From: Sphagnum compactum
Lineage: Eukaryota > Bryophyta > Sphagnopsida > Sphagnales
Length of the DNA: 64,000 nt
Assembly: GCA_965153455.1 (NCBI GenBank)
Contig: OZ234497.1
Coordinates: 11,904,001-11,968,000 of the forward strand
Reading direction: 5' to 3'
The notes under the pieces were generated by a model, which was not told the origin of the DNA, searched no databases, and worked only from the letters and a program-made list of their open reading frames with translations. Made by a program: the position numbers and the translations under genes. Below, in pieces: positions 52,794 to 64,000 of the stretch (its first letter is position 1; each line of letters opens with the position of its first letter).

Positions 52794-55700
52794 ATGGGTG
52801 TGGTGGCTCTCACTGGCCTGCTGCTTCTGCTGCTTCTTCTAACTACCGCGCGTCTTTCCTCTGCAGCAGCAGCAGCAGCAGCTGAAGGTATTGTCTACAG
52901 TAATAGCTACTTCAAGAGCAGTTCTAGTCCTGTGTGTGTACTGTGGCAATAATGCTTTGTGAATGGGAGTGTTATTTCTCTTGCAGTTTTGCTAGATCGT
53001 CTTTTTTTGGAGCTGCTTGTGGTGTCTAATGGCAGCAGCTGGGGGGTGTAGGGTGGTAATGGGAAGATGGAGTGGTATCTCAGGAGCTGTAATGACAGCC
53101 AGAGATGTAGTTAGTAGCTAGGTTGCTGCTGTTAGTATGGGTTTTCCAGTGTTGAAGACAAAAGGAAAGGCCGACAAAGTGTTGAGAAACCTAATTGTTT
53201 TCTCAAATATTGTTGCTGCTGCTTGCTGCTGGCGCAGTACAAAGAATGTTTGACTCATTTCAGTGTTTTACATAATTCAGTCTGGTCTGCTGTTGTTTTG
53301 TGGACGTTAGGAGAAGAAAGCAGCAGATCGACGTGCTGACTAACTTGGGTGGTTTTGGTTTGGGAAAATGGTATGCAGCGCCTTACGATGTTCGGATAGC
53401 TTGTGGTTCCAACCAAGATTTGTATGCCTCCAATGGGTTTAAGTGGGCCAAAGATTTCGGCTACACAGGTGGTAGCTCTGCCAACCTGACTGTCAAGAAT
53501 ACTCTAGTACCCATGCTCAACACTTTGCGCTATTTCCAAATCTCAGATGGTCCTGAAAACTGTTACAACATCAGTGTCCCAGTGGGACATTACTTGATCA
53601 GGTTCTTCATCATACATTTTTTTCTTCTTCTTCTTCTCTGCAAGAATATTCTTCTTCTGCCCATTTGAAAAATCATGCAGAACCCATCATCCCCCATGAT
53701 GATTGTAGGGAGAAGAAGCAGGATGTTTGATGGGTAGCAGCAGCCATTCTTAGTTCTTACCATAATGCCTGCCCATGATGTTGAGCAATCTTCTTCTTCT
53801 TCTCAGGTGCTTTTTTGCGTTTGGAGAACAAGATAACTCGGGCCGGGAACCTCAGTTTGATGTCTCTCTTGAGGGCACACTTGCCTTCTCCATGCAGAGT
53901 GGATGGAGTCAAGATGTGGACAATGCATATGAAGATGCCCTAGTCTATGTCACCGATGGTGCTGCTACCATTTGCTTCCACAGCTCTGGCCATGGGAATC
54001 CAGCTGTTGCCTCAATCGAAATACTTCAGATTTTCAACAATGCATACCAGAGGGGTCCCAATGCTCCTCCTTCCCAAGGCTTTGTGTGGAGATCGGTTAA
54101 GAGAGTCAGTGCTGGGGCAGCAAAGTCTGGGTATGGGTCTGATTTTCAAGCAAACCTATGGGGAGGAGATCGGTATTGGGAAAGTGACAGCTCCCTGTTC
54201 TTACCGGGCTCTGTCGTGAGCTCTTTGCAGACATCAAATAGCATAGCCAACTGCTCCACCTATCCGAATATTTACCCAGAGGCAATTTTTCAATCAGCAA
54301 CGACAACAGATCCAACACAAACTATCTCATATACTTTACCCGTGCAAGCAAATCAGAATTACACAGTTTGGATATACTTAGCGGAAATTGACCCAACAAT
54401 TACAGCACCCAAACAGAGAGTGTTTGACATATTGGTTAATGGGGTCAAGATTTTCGAAGGTGTTGACATTGTTGGGCTTGCGGGTGCACCTTATTCTGCA
54501 GTTTTCCTAAATGCCACTGTATTGGTGGAGGGTCGAGCCCTAATGCTGACCTTCAACCCTGTAATTGGACGAATTGCCTTCAATGCATTTGAAGTCTATC
54601 AGCTTATTCCTGTGGAGTGGCCAACAGTAAATCAAGAAGGTAACAAAATTCTGATGCTCTGCCACCAGCACCCCCTTTGTCTCCTCTTTGTTGAGTAACT
54701 GGTATTTTGGAGTGCCCCACTATTGGCTTCCAAGTCCAAACTTGGAAGGACAAACTCCTTCCTTTTCAGATGGGCTCATTATATTGGCAATGGTTTCAAG
54801 AACGCTTGTTGCTGGTTCTGTCACTTTTGTAATTTATGCAGCTGGTCATGAGAGCCAGCTAGTCTAAGACATGATAAAACTCTCACTAGTGCAAATCAGG
54901 CACAATTGGCAGGTCCAGTACATTTGTGGGTATGAATCTTTGATATCAATTTCTGGTTTTGTGACTTCTTAATCTCAGAACTCCTAAGATGCTGACAGAA
55001 GCCTGGGTTCCCAGCGAGCTTGATTTGGAAGTGGGGGCTGAGAGTCTATACAGTAGTGATTCATCAAACCCACACCTCTCACAAGCTAGAAACTGTTGTA
55101 GGGTATCAGTCTCCAAAGATTATATGCTCTTAGTGAATTCACTGTGATGTTCCCAACACCTTTTCCTCTTCATTATGTGGTTCTTTTTTTGGTTTTTCTT
55201 CTGTTTTAGATTCCTCCTTCTTCTAGGGTTTCTTTGATTATTTTCCTTCTCTCATCATCATGGGTGAGAGTCTTCCTGTTCCTGAAACTCAGAGCATGTT
55301 AATTAATGTATTATATTGACATCCCATCTGTTGCCTGTAGCTGAGGAACTCCAGCAGTGGGATGTAATGGTAGCAACTTAGGTCACTATTGTACATGTTG
55401 CTGTTGAAGGTCACTGAACATTTAGTCAGCTGTTGTTGTCATTCAATCAAACCACTGTCTCTGTCTTTCCTCTGTGTTTTTTAGGGTTGGGTCTTCATCC
55501 TTTTTCCCCCCTTTTTGGATTCCACTGATATAGTGGCAGATCTAAAATCTATGTAACCTCACTGATATGGTGGTTGTCTGTCAAACTCAAATGAAATCAA
55601 GCTTTACCATCACAAGCTAGCTTGTTGCAGCTTGAATGGGGGATACTATTTGGCTTTTCTGATTAGCTTTGACTCTTGAGGTGCTAGCTGGTCAACATCC

Positions 55701-58700
55701 TGACCCAGGCTTCCTGTTGCTTCCAGAAATGCAACAGAAACTCAGGATGCAGATGTTTGTGTAATGGGTTTGCCTGGAAATCTGGGCAAGTTATTATACA
55801 CTTGTCTACACCCCAGTACCAGGAGCTGATGAAGTCTGAGGAGTCATGGCAGGTTGTCACTCACTGCCTTTATGATGAAGGTGGTGGTGGTCCAACATTT
55901 TTGTGAGTGACAATTCATAAGCTTATGACTGCACTCATTCATGTTTCGATAGTTTTGGTTTTGCTGGAGGTCTTCAAAGTGTGATGGCATATGGATGATT
56001 TTGCTTCCACTTTCTCCTTTTTGATTTTTCTAGAACTCTTCAAACTGTGACGACATATGGATGATTTTGCTTCCACTTTCTCCTTTTTTCACTTCAGTCA
56101 GCTCATTTTTTTTCTGTGGAGATTAGGTCTTTATGACCTTAGGAACAGTGATTGCACTTGGTTTGTTCAAGATTTGAGGGAAGTTCAAAATGAAGTGATG
56201 TTACACACACAAGCTTGTTGCAGCTTGAATGTGGACACTAATGATTTTTAAAAATTAGCTACATATGTCTTGAGTGCTAGCCAACATCATAAGCAACTCT
56301 TCATGGTGTTTCCAGAAATATGACTGAAACTCAGGACACAGATGCTTGTGTATAATTGTTTGCCCAAAACTTTGGTGGGATTATTGTGTAGTAATGTATA
56401 CCCACTGTCAGGAGCTTTCCTTGAAATTAGAACTGCAAAAGACAGGAATGAAATTCAATCTCTCCCCATCACCCAAACTGATCTGTCCTTCTGATACCAC
56501 CAGATTGATCAAGCTTGATTATCAGCATATGCTTGAGCTGAGATGCTAAAGCATTTGGGCATTGACACTTGAGTCATGAACTCAATTACTGAAATGATGT
56601 AAACTCAGAGATTTTCAAAGACCTTATCATGGTTGGATGGCTGCTTATGTTGGGTGATGATGTGCAGTATGGGCATTGCAGATATTGAAGCAGTCTTTGA
56701 ACTTACCTACTCGTCTAGGATGGAATGGAGATCCATGTGTGCCTACTGAGCACCCTTGGTTTGGAATAAACTGTGGATTTAACAGCAATGCTAGCACTTG
56801 GTTTGTTGATGGCCTGTGTGTTCTCTTGCCCTTCCACATCTTTTTCTTTGCTTTCTTTGCACTGCATTCCATTGCTGCTGTTGGGCTAAGGATCACAAAT
56901 TCCATGTGAGCAGTACGTAGCATGCACAACCCAACAAATACAGTAGCGATAATCCACATCACTTGATGGGCATCTTAGTACAAGTGTAGTGTAAGTGCAC
57001 AGGGTTGTGTGATTCTGTTGCAAGTAACCTGATGTTCTCTTTGGGAAATCCATTCTCTAAGCTCAACATATAGAACTCAGCAGACTGAAGAATGCTTTGC
57101 TGCATGGTGCTTTGCAGAGATCTTGACTATCAAGGATTGCAAGGTTATTTGAGTGATGATATTGGATCTCTATTGAGCCTCCAAGCAATGTATGTTTTTT
57201 TTCTGTGTGGTTCTTTTCAGCTTTTTCTGACTGTTGATGTAATGTGCCCATTATCCTCTTTGGGGCATAGTCTTGGTGCATTGCAAGCTTGATCCTGTGT
57301 GGAGGCCATGTGCAGTTTGGAGTCCTTTTGTCTGGTCTTAGTTTTATTGGTGGGATCCCTGCAGAAATATGAGCAACAATGCATTGCAAGGTCCCATCCC
57401 CAGTTCCATTGGCAACCTGTCGGCTCTCCTTACCTTGTACCTCCCAAGACTTTCTTGCCTAAACCCTAAACCCTAAGCTTTAGCACTTCCACAAGATTCA
57501 TTATGTATATGCATGCACAATGGAGAGATGAGCTGGGAAGGGTGTGCAAGATGAGATGTAAAAAAGGAATGCTCTGTTTCATTAAGAATTAGATTTCCTC
57601 ACATTAGAATCAAAACATCTCATGAACTAATGATGTTTTGGCAGAAAACTTTGCACTGATGCATAGTATTATGTCTTGTGTATAGAGACCTCTCCCACAA
57701 CCATTTGAATGGATCTATACCAGGAAACCTTGGTGAACTTCCTCGCCTGGAGAAACTGTGAGCTTTCTCCATCTCTCTCAAAGCCTTTGATGTCCATTGT
57801 CAGTTATGCTGCAGGCAGTGGGATTCTTTAATTGCCAGTAGCTCTCTCTTTCTCCTGCCTCCTAACATTATTATGACTAGTCTGGTCAGCACAGAATCAT
57901 CCTCCACTCACAGTGATAGATTTTGGCAATGTGCAGGTATCTTAATGACAATTCTTTGACTGGGCAGGTGCCTGCCAGTCTTGGTGCTGGTGCACTGCGG
58001 GGTGCAAGTCTCAAGTACACATGATGATGCCCTTTCTCAATGCATTTTTTTCACAATCTGTTTTTTTTACATTTGAGTTTCCAGCAATGTGAACTGGCTT
58101 GAGCAGTGTTTCTGTTTTTGGCGAATTTTTGCATCCTCGACCCAAAAAGAAAAACTAGTGCAACAAATTCAAAAATGGTTTTTATTTGCAGAATAATAAG
58201 GAAAAAAGAACTGAATTTTCCATATTTAGACACTAGGTTCTAGCATGTTGTCAAAGTATAGCATGATTCCTAAATTTCTTTACTTTCCTCTCTGAGCTGT
58301 ATCCAAATTTGCTAAGTCTTCTTGTGGATGATAGCCAACCTACCTACCTCACAAATTTGAAGAAAAAGCCACTGGTCTTAGAGTGAAATAGAATTGTTTC
58401 AGGCATTCCAACAGGGTAATGCTGTCTTTGGTACAGCATCTGGAGAGCACTTTTTATCACCTTTTAGCCAGCAGAGATCCATTTGACTTCTCTCCATCTT
58501 GTGTCAATCTTATGGGGGCGGGCTATAACAGTTACAAAGCGGGTACTGAAGCAGTTGACTAATTGTGCAGCCTTGGAAACAACGCTGGACTATGCGGGGT
58601 TGGCCTCAGAGAATGTCATGGCAGTAGGTCTGCTGCAAAAGTAGGTCTCGCATTTGGCATCCTTATAGGCATTGGTGCTCTGGTGGCTTGCATTCTGCTC

Positions 58701-59227
58701 TATTGGAAAAGAAGGGCAAATATTGCTCGGGCACAAAGACTACGTAAGTTGTTCCCATCTTCTTTAGTTTTTGGTTTTATTCTTTCGTTCTTCCTTCTTT
58801 TCTCTACTCATTTGTTCACAAAGTTCTTCATAGATACACAATTAGGGGTACCCATATTGGATCTCATGTTGTGTGGCTTCATTCCTTTGGCAGTTATGTG
58901 ACTGAAGCTTGTGAAAAAATTGAGCATAAATTTGTGAGGTTTCTTTGAGTTTTCAGGGATGCTTGGAAATCCATTGTTATGGAATCCACTGACAATTTTG
59001 TGCAATGTTGGAGATTAAAGTAATTACTTATTTCAAGGACAGTCAGAGCTCGATGTCAAAGGATTAAAACTCTATCTTCTGCTTTTTCTGCAGCTCGGGA
59101 TGCCCCTTATGCAAAAGCAAGAACAACGTTTGTGAGAGACGTGCAACTGGCTAGAACTGTCTTGTCTGATCAGTTCAAACCTGCTTACCATGAGCAAGCC
59201 TCCAACACACATTCTACCTTGCTGTGA
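52794..59227 (+). CDS. RLP4: Malectin-like / LRR receptor-like protein without kinase, RLP4 family
   Basis: Predicted 632 residues from 10 exons: 52794-52887, 53379-53601, 53807-54639, 56668-56815, 57118-57189, 57365-57436, 57686-57757, 57937-58014, 58571-58743, 59094-59227. Residues 1-25 are a signal peptide (GLLLLLLLLTTARLSSA). About 34-375 is a malectin-like domain (YDVRIACG, WAKDFGYTGG, LRYFQISDGPENCYNI, YVTDGAATICFHSSGHG, LWGGDRYW, RVFDILVNG) with several N-glycosylation sequons. Next comes GWNGDPCVPTEHPW, then four LRRs, three of them each on a 72-base phase-2 exon. LGNNAGLCGVG caps the LRRs. A transmembrane helix (about 555-576) and a short RDAPYAKART tail end the protein. Arabidopsis RLP4 has the same order, a length of about 630 and the same tail motif. 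The start is fixed by the signal peptide; the acceptor at 53379 is the one whose phase joins it to APYDVRIACG. RLP4 proteins sit at the plasma membrane and bind the cell wall; signalling needs partners because no kinase is present. Confidence 0.93.
52862..52882 (+). repeat. (GCA)n run coding for poly-Ala at the signal peptide end
   Basis: Six GCA codons and a GCT encode seven alanines just after the hydrophobic core of the RLP4 signal peptide. Length variation here would shift the predicted cleavage site. Confidence 0.8.
55230..56420. repeat. Cluster of dispersed repeats R2 and R3 in RLP4 intron 3
   Basis: The 2 kb intron 54640-56667 carries relatives of Smr-gene intron sequences: 55230-55570 (R2), 55695-55945 (R3) and 56275-56420 (partial R3, with TCCAGAAATATGACTGAAAC). 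The two R3 copies in the same orientation imply a duplication within the intron. Confidence 0.55.
55972..56092. repeat. Tandem duplication, 66-base period
   Basis: CTTCAAAGTGTGATGGCATA at 55972 and CTTCAAACTGTGACGACATA at 56038. Both are followed by TGGATGATTTTGC and TTCCACTTTCTCC. It lies inside RLP4 intron 3 between the two R3 copies. Confidence 0.9.
57458..57476. repeat. Short interstitial telomere repeat in RLP4 intron 6
   Basis: CCTAAACCCTAAACCCTAA, two and a half perfect plant-type telomere units, about 20 bases after the donor at 57437. Confidence 0.85.
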
Positions 59228-61072
59228 TTATTCCTCTTAATTTCTTTTCTTTCCTGATCTTCAAAACTTGATTAAAATGCTTCACTGTAGATGGGTTAAC
59301 TTCATCATTGAAGCTCTATCTTGTGGTGAAGACAGTCATGCTGGGTTTCCATGCATTCGTATAGTATACACCTACGATAGCTCAGAAGGATCCAAGTAGA
59401 TCATATTTTTCTGCTACAAGTTTACCCACTGAAAGAAGGTAAATGCTTATGCACTTTTTCATTTCTTACTCTATACTTGTCTTTGTTGGACCTTGTAAAG
59501 CAGACCCTGCAACTCCTCAAGCTATTACTGTTCTACTTGCATACATCAACATTGTGCCCATGACACTTGTTTGATCTGACTGTATCACAGGTTTTGATCA
59601 TGCTGACACCTGAACTATTTGTGGTGCCATTCAGCATTCTGTTGTTTACAGGGCACTGTCTGAATTGTCTCTTAGACTATCCTCACCCGATAGTAATTCT
59701 CATATCCATAACTATTTACTTACATTAAATCTGAAAGTGAAAGTCTCAAAAGTGGGAGTTCACTAATAGCAAAGCAAGTGAACCAATCAGATAATCTAGC
59801 CAATCAGCAGCAGTAGTGGAAGATTGTTGTGAAGACCAATCCAGGAATCTAGTCAATCCGCACCATGTCTGGACTGAGCAGTGGCTATTACAGATGCTAA
59901 CTTTTACATCTACACATACTTTCTTGTAGCCTACACTAACAATTGACTGTTTCAGTGCATGGGTAGGAAATTCAGAAATTACTGTCATGCAGTCCAAAGT
60001 GTTCTAGGGATGCTTGTTGCATGTTCAAAGTGCTCTACAGGTGCTTGTTGCATTCCCTGTCTTTTTGTTCAATACTGCAAATAATGTTAGATGTTGATGT
60101 CACAAGTGGAAGATGAATCAGCCTTTCTACAATCTCTGATGTTATTTACTACAACAGATATTTCTCCCTAATTATTTCTCCGCATTAACAGATTGGCTAA
60201 AAGGAGATATGTGACTTTAGCTTGGCTTTATTTGTTTTTTCTCTTACAATTCATTGTTGAGTGATGAGTTCTAACCTAACAAGGAGATTGACAAAACTGT
60301 GCATCATCACTTTCATGACTACAAGTCATATAAGTGTCTGCTGAGCATAATTCACGAACACAGTATCCACAGAACAGTGGAAGCATCAACTCAGAAATAA
60401 GAATGACTCAAACACCTTTCCAACATACACAGTAAGAATGCAAACTGTATGGTGACTCAAATGCCTTCCCAAAATACACAACATGGATCTACAACAGGGT
60501 GTGTACTCAATGCTTGCAACTCATCCATTTTGGATCAAATTTCAATGCCTTATTGTACTTGTATGTAAGATAACAATGACTGAATAAAGTCCTAGCTCAC
60601 CTTCCCAAATTTAGGAGAGCTATTGAAGTGGAATTTAAAGCTTTGACAAACTAAAAGATCCACAAAACAAACCATGAACATCATCAAACTAGGAACAGCG
60701 ATAGAATCTGAGCAGTGACCACTCATTGTGCAGTCAAATGCTTGACTAGCACATGGTCCACATTTTCACATCTAACACTGCAGGGATGAGAGTCGGGTCA
60801 TGGCAAGCATGTAGGCAAACCATTTTCCATTCACAATCCAAAAGCACACAGAAGCAGGCCAAAACAGAAGGCAGGAGTAAACAGATAACAAGCTCAAAAT
60901 TAACAACAGGTACTCTGAAAGCATCAGTCATTGAAATAATAGAAACTGCAATGCAATATCCTGCTAACTCAAGCAATTTCCTCTTCCAGCTGCAGCACAG
61001 AACAAGCTTGGCCACCGTACAAAAAAGAAATAGATTTGTTCCAAGTTCTCAACTAATGGTGAATTCAACACA
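59228..61072. other. Intergenic region between convergent genes
   Basis: About 1.8 kb between the RLP4 stop codon and the RPL32 stop codon. It must hold the 3' UTRs of both, since the genes are tail-to-tail. Plus-strand AATAAA occurs near 60582. No further gene was found. Confidence 0.6.
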
Positions 61073-62186
61073 TCACTCATCCTCCTGGCTTCGAAGACGA
61101 GCACTCCCATTTGTAACTGAAACATTTAACTGTGCAGCACGCTCCACTATTGCCTTCCTCTTCAGAGTAGAGACATTGTGTGCAATTTCTGCACTGTACT
61201 TCCTGCAATCATGTACAGGACAGAAAGCCCTCCTATCAATCAATCACCTACATTGATATCAGAAACCAAGCATTGAGATCCTCCTCCCAATGTGTAAGTC
61301 AGACAACACAGAAAGATTGGAGGCTGGTCTGATAGTTTTCTATATCTATGAGATTGCAGAGAGAACTACACAACAAAAATTTGGAGGTAACATAACAATG
61401 AGGCTGGTCAGTTAGTTTTCACACCAAAATTAATTGAAATGAAATGCCCTGCTCCTTGAGACATAGCCATTACTGATAGAGGAAAACTCAGATGGAGGAT
61501 ACCCAGAAGCTTTCTGAAGTGCAGCTGAATTTAGGGTTCTAGTTTGCACTACAAAACCCTAACCCAAAGAAATTACTCATGACAATAGAGATGCCAAGAC
61601 CACTTGACTCTGCGATGGGAATCTGAAGATATTCTAGTTCACCACAGTTAAGAATGGTCTAACACTGGCTTTAACACAGGCAGAGAACAGAACTGTGGAA
61701 ATACAAGACTTTTCAATCCATCAAACCCTCTCCATACCTGTTGTGCATGAGGAGAAGGTCGAGGTCCCGGACGTTATGAACCAAAAACTTGAGGAAACCA
61801 CTTGGTAACACGTGTCTGGTCTTCTTGTTCGACCCATACCCGATGTTGGGCATCAGCGTGGTTCCCTTGAACTTGCGGCGAACCCTGGAATCAATACCCT
61901 TTGGCCTTCTCCAGTTTGTCTGCACATAATCCAACCAGCCGTGGGTTGAATTCCATAAATCAATAAACACGAAGTTCCCCAAGCAAATGTCACGGTTGGT
62001 GATAACCAAAAAACCCCCAATCTACGAATTTACGAGAGAGAAAAAAGGTAAGAAGAAGAAAAATAGGAGGAAGAGGAGGGAGAGGCGATAACAAACCTTG
62101 ACACAGATTTTGCGGTCATGCTGCATGCGCTTGAACTTCTTGATGCGCTTCTTTACAACATCGCGCTTCACTAAAGGGGTCACCAT
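61073..62186 (-). CDS. RPL32: Large ribosomal subunit protein eL32 (60S L32)
   Basis: Predicted 133 residues, the same length as Arabidopsis eL32, from three minus-strand exons: 62186-62097, 61919-61738, 61202-61073 (stop TGA). Introns are 177 and 535 bases, GT..AG, with phases 0 and 2. Key stretches are [86 protein letters not shown] and the conserved end ARLRSQEDE. The protein is a basic rRNA-binding component of the 60S subunit. AAACCCTAA boxes lie 120-320 bases upstream, as expected for a coordinately regulated plant ribosomal protein gene. The second intron carries a fragment of a repeat shared with the Smr gene. Confidence 0.97.
61341..61377 (-). repeat. Dispersed repeat fragment R1 in RPL32 intron 2
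   Basis: The reverse complement contains TTTGTTGTGTAGTT followed by CTCTGCAATCTCATAGATAT. It matches Smr introns at 38827-38864 and 33331-33372. Confidence 0.6.
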
Positions 62187-62306
62187 TGTTGCTTGCGCTG
62201 ACTATAAAGGAGAATCTGCAGCTCTGTTCTATCTCTCTCTCAAATCCCTGCACAACCGCAAACGGAAAGCAGCAAAGCACAAAGAGGCCAGCTTCTTACC
62301 ACCTCC

Positions 62307-62334
62307 AAACCCTAACAGACTTCGGTTAGGGTTT
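62307..62334 (-). promoter_or_regulatory. Telo-box pair, RPL32 promoter / 5' leader
   Basis: AAACCCTAA (62307-62315) and, 10 bases on, TTAGGGTTT (62326-62334) form an inverted pair about 120-150 bases upstream of the RPL32 start codon. Telo boxes are established elements of plant ribosomal protein and translation-factor promoters. Confidence 0.75.
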
Positions 62335-62494
62335 GTCGATGTGATGATGAATCTTGTCCGTTCATTACATAAGGATCTATTGATCTCACCCGTCCGCTGG
62401 ATAGTCACTGATCTTGTCCGTCCATCGATTCGTCAGCCGTAGATCTCGTCTGTCCATCCGTAGAGTGTTCTCCTTCAACTGGATACAAGGGCTT

Positions 62495-62509
62495 AGGGGT
62501 TTAGGGTTT
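62495..62509 (-). promoter_or_regulatory. Additional telo-box, RPL32 upstream region
   Basis: GGGGTTTAGGGTTT-type sequence (TTAGGGTTT at 62501-62509), about 315 bases upstream of the RPL32 start codon. It strengthens the assignment of this region as the RPL32 promoter. Confidence 0.65.
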
Positions 62510-62510
62510 A

Positions 62511-64000
62511 CAGAAAATCGAAGCACTCGCTTCTGTTCCTAGTCCTTGTTTGTTGAAAGGCGACGTTTGATTTCTCGTGCTTTCCAGTATTCTCTGCTGC
62601 ATCAATGTGATTTGACCAGATTTGATTTAAACATCTAGTGCCCGGCAATCAATGCGTCTCTTGAATTGAAGGACTATTGAACTTCCAAGGAACATCAAGA
62701 CACCAACCAGTAAAAACATGCTGCATCATGCCCTATTGTGGTTTTGCCGAAATTGTGACATCTTCTAGAGACCTGAACTCAGCTTGCCAGATTAAGTAGT
62801 GCGTTTAACAGTTACTTATTCGTGTGCAGTGTCTGATTCAGAACTTGCATGATGATGCCCAGATGCCAACGTAGCTCCCCTACAAGGAGGTAAAGTTGGT
62901 GATGCTTCAGGCTGTGTACATTTATCTTATATTGAAATGGAGATGCAAATACCGTACACATGAAGTTTTCATTCCAAACATATCCAATTGTGGGTTGCAC
63001 GAGGATCTTAGTATCGAGAATTGAGAGCAGCTCCCTTAGTGCACATTGCTTTTTGGATGAAGTACAATCAAGTTTATGTCAATTTGAGGTAAAAAAATTG
63101 GCTTTGGGTCAATGTATGTGCACAAGATCCAGTGCTTGTTGGATCTTACAAAAGTCACTGCATAATATAGTATAGTACTATTGATCAACTAAATAGAACA
63201 AATTGTTCCAAGGGATTTTATTTAAGTAACCTCTCACCTTTTGCTGTCCCAATTTCAAATTTATGGGCAGAGCTTGGGAAATAGTTAGTAAGCCATTTTG
63301 GATGTGAGAAATATTGTTAGAAGCTCGAATACTGTTTATGGGAGGAGCTACTTTAAGAGGAATAGAAGCCTCAGCACAGTTTATATCACATAGTACTTGG
63401 GCAGGAATCATGTAGATGGGATACATTTTCCCTAACCCTATGAACTCAAAGGTGACCCCAGTATCATGTCAAGAATCTAAGCTTCATACCCATCTTCTTG
63501 ATGCTATCCCTCTTCTTTTATTAACTTACAGTTGCTTCTGCAGGAGCAGCACTAGAGCTTTGCTCTCCACCCAGTTGATTCACCATCAGAAGAGGGGTAG
63601 GAACAGGAACCTTAGCTTCTTGGCACAACTCTCAGGGTCACATTTTTAGATCGTAGGGTGACTCAGCCTGGTGTGCCCCATCATGTACCTGACTCCTGCA
63701 AATATTTGTTCTTTTCAGTTGGAAACAAGAACAACCTGTCTTGCATATCTTGCCTCAGAACTGGAGCTAAATTGAAGGCTTGAAGAATCAATTAATAAAT
63801 CCGTCTAGTGCTTTGGGGGTCCCTTTACATTCAAAGAGTGGAAACAGGGGCTTGCTATGAAAGATTTAGCTACAGTTTTGTTCTGAGTACCAAGTACTGC
63901 CTCCAAACAAGAGCAAAACAGCAGTAACTAAGTTACAGCAAAAAGCACAAACACAATTTGATTATATGCCAATTGGGTTAAGTTCAGGGCACTGATCCAT
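62511..64000. other. Right-end region, no gene recognised
   Basis: About 1.5 kb of mixed composition upstream of RPL32. The open frames at 63178-63426 (minus) and 63416-63649 (plus) have no motif I recognise and no clear splice context. The region may belong to a gene or element extending beyond the window. Confidence 0.4.

Noticed and set aside
52640-52885. 81-codon open frame overlapping RLP4 exon 1 in another frame
   Set aside because: No signal or domain features; the ATG at 52794 gives a clear signal peptide that splices in frame to the malectin domain.
53300-53378. Upstream in-frame extension of RLP4 exon 2 (starting RRRKQQIDV)
   Set aside because: Acceptors near 53310 are in the wrong phase for exon 1; the acceptor before 53379 joins the signal peptide to APYDVRIACG in the correct phase.
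61203-61737. snoRNA hosted in RPL32 intron 2
   Set aside because: Ribosomal protein introns often host snoRNAs, but no properly spaced C (RTGATGA) and D (CTGA) box pair was found on the minus strand.
63178-63649. Two short open frames near the right end as a possible gene
   Set aside because: No domain, no splice structure that extends them, and no codon pattern; left as unassigned.
1-64000. CRISPR array, operon, plasmid or phage features
   Set aside because: All firm genes are spliced plant nuclear genes; no regularly spaced repeat-spacer structure or prokaryotic gene organisation is present.

Overview
This is nuclear DNA from a land plant with motile, flagellated sperm. It holds spliced plant genes with GT..AG introns, a plant-type eL32 ribosomal protein gene whose promoter carries AAACCCTAA boxes, and a plant RLP4-type malectin-like/LRR receptor-like protein. 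It also holds the 3' part of an axonemal dynein heavy chain, a family that flowering plants and conifers lack. Long AT-rich, repeat-laden introns point to a fern (a Ceratopteris-like homosporous fern is my first guess). A lycophyte, bryophyte, cycad or Ginkgo cannot be excluded from sequence alone.

Layout. 1-19.65 kb: twelve 3' exons of an inner-arm axonemal dynein heavy chain (DNAH6-like), plus strand, running in from beyond the left edge; two introns exceed 4 kb and are full of repeats. 19.65-30.5 kb: AT-rich intergenic DNA with low-complexity tracts and tRNA-like (SINE-like) relics. 30.85-39.5 kb: a complete 12-exon gene for a CUE/UBA-like + DUF1771 + Smr protein, with the architecture of the no-go-decay endonucleases Cue2/N4BP2. 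39.5-51.7 kb: AT-rich intergenic DNA with a stop-riddled MULE-like transposase relic at about 43.3-44.3 kb. 51.7-52.5 kb: a four-fold repeated block directly upstream of the next gene. 52.8-59.2 kb: a complete 10-exon RLP4-like gene. 61.07-62.19 kb: a complete 3-exon RPL32 gene on the minus strand, tail-to-tail with RLP4. 62.5-64 kb: no recognisable gene.

The four genes serve unrelated functions: sperm flagellar motility, ribosome quality control, cell-surface/cell-wall sensing and the large ribosomal subunit. There is no operon-like or cluster logic. The window is a mosaic of two kinds of DNA. AT-rich repeat DNA covers about 0-30.5 and 40-51.7 kb and includes the whole visible dynein locus. 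Less AT-rich DNA covers about 30.5-40 and 52-64 kb; the introns of its three genes share related dispersed repeats. I reconstructed exon structures by hand. In each gene the phases agree across every junction and no internal stop appears. I see no convincing sign of a new biological system; the most useful leads are the Cue2-like gene, the intact dynein locus inside repeat DNA, and the repeated block upstream of RLP4.
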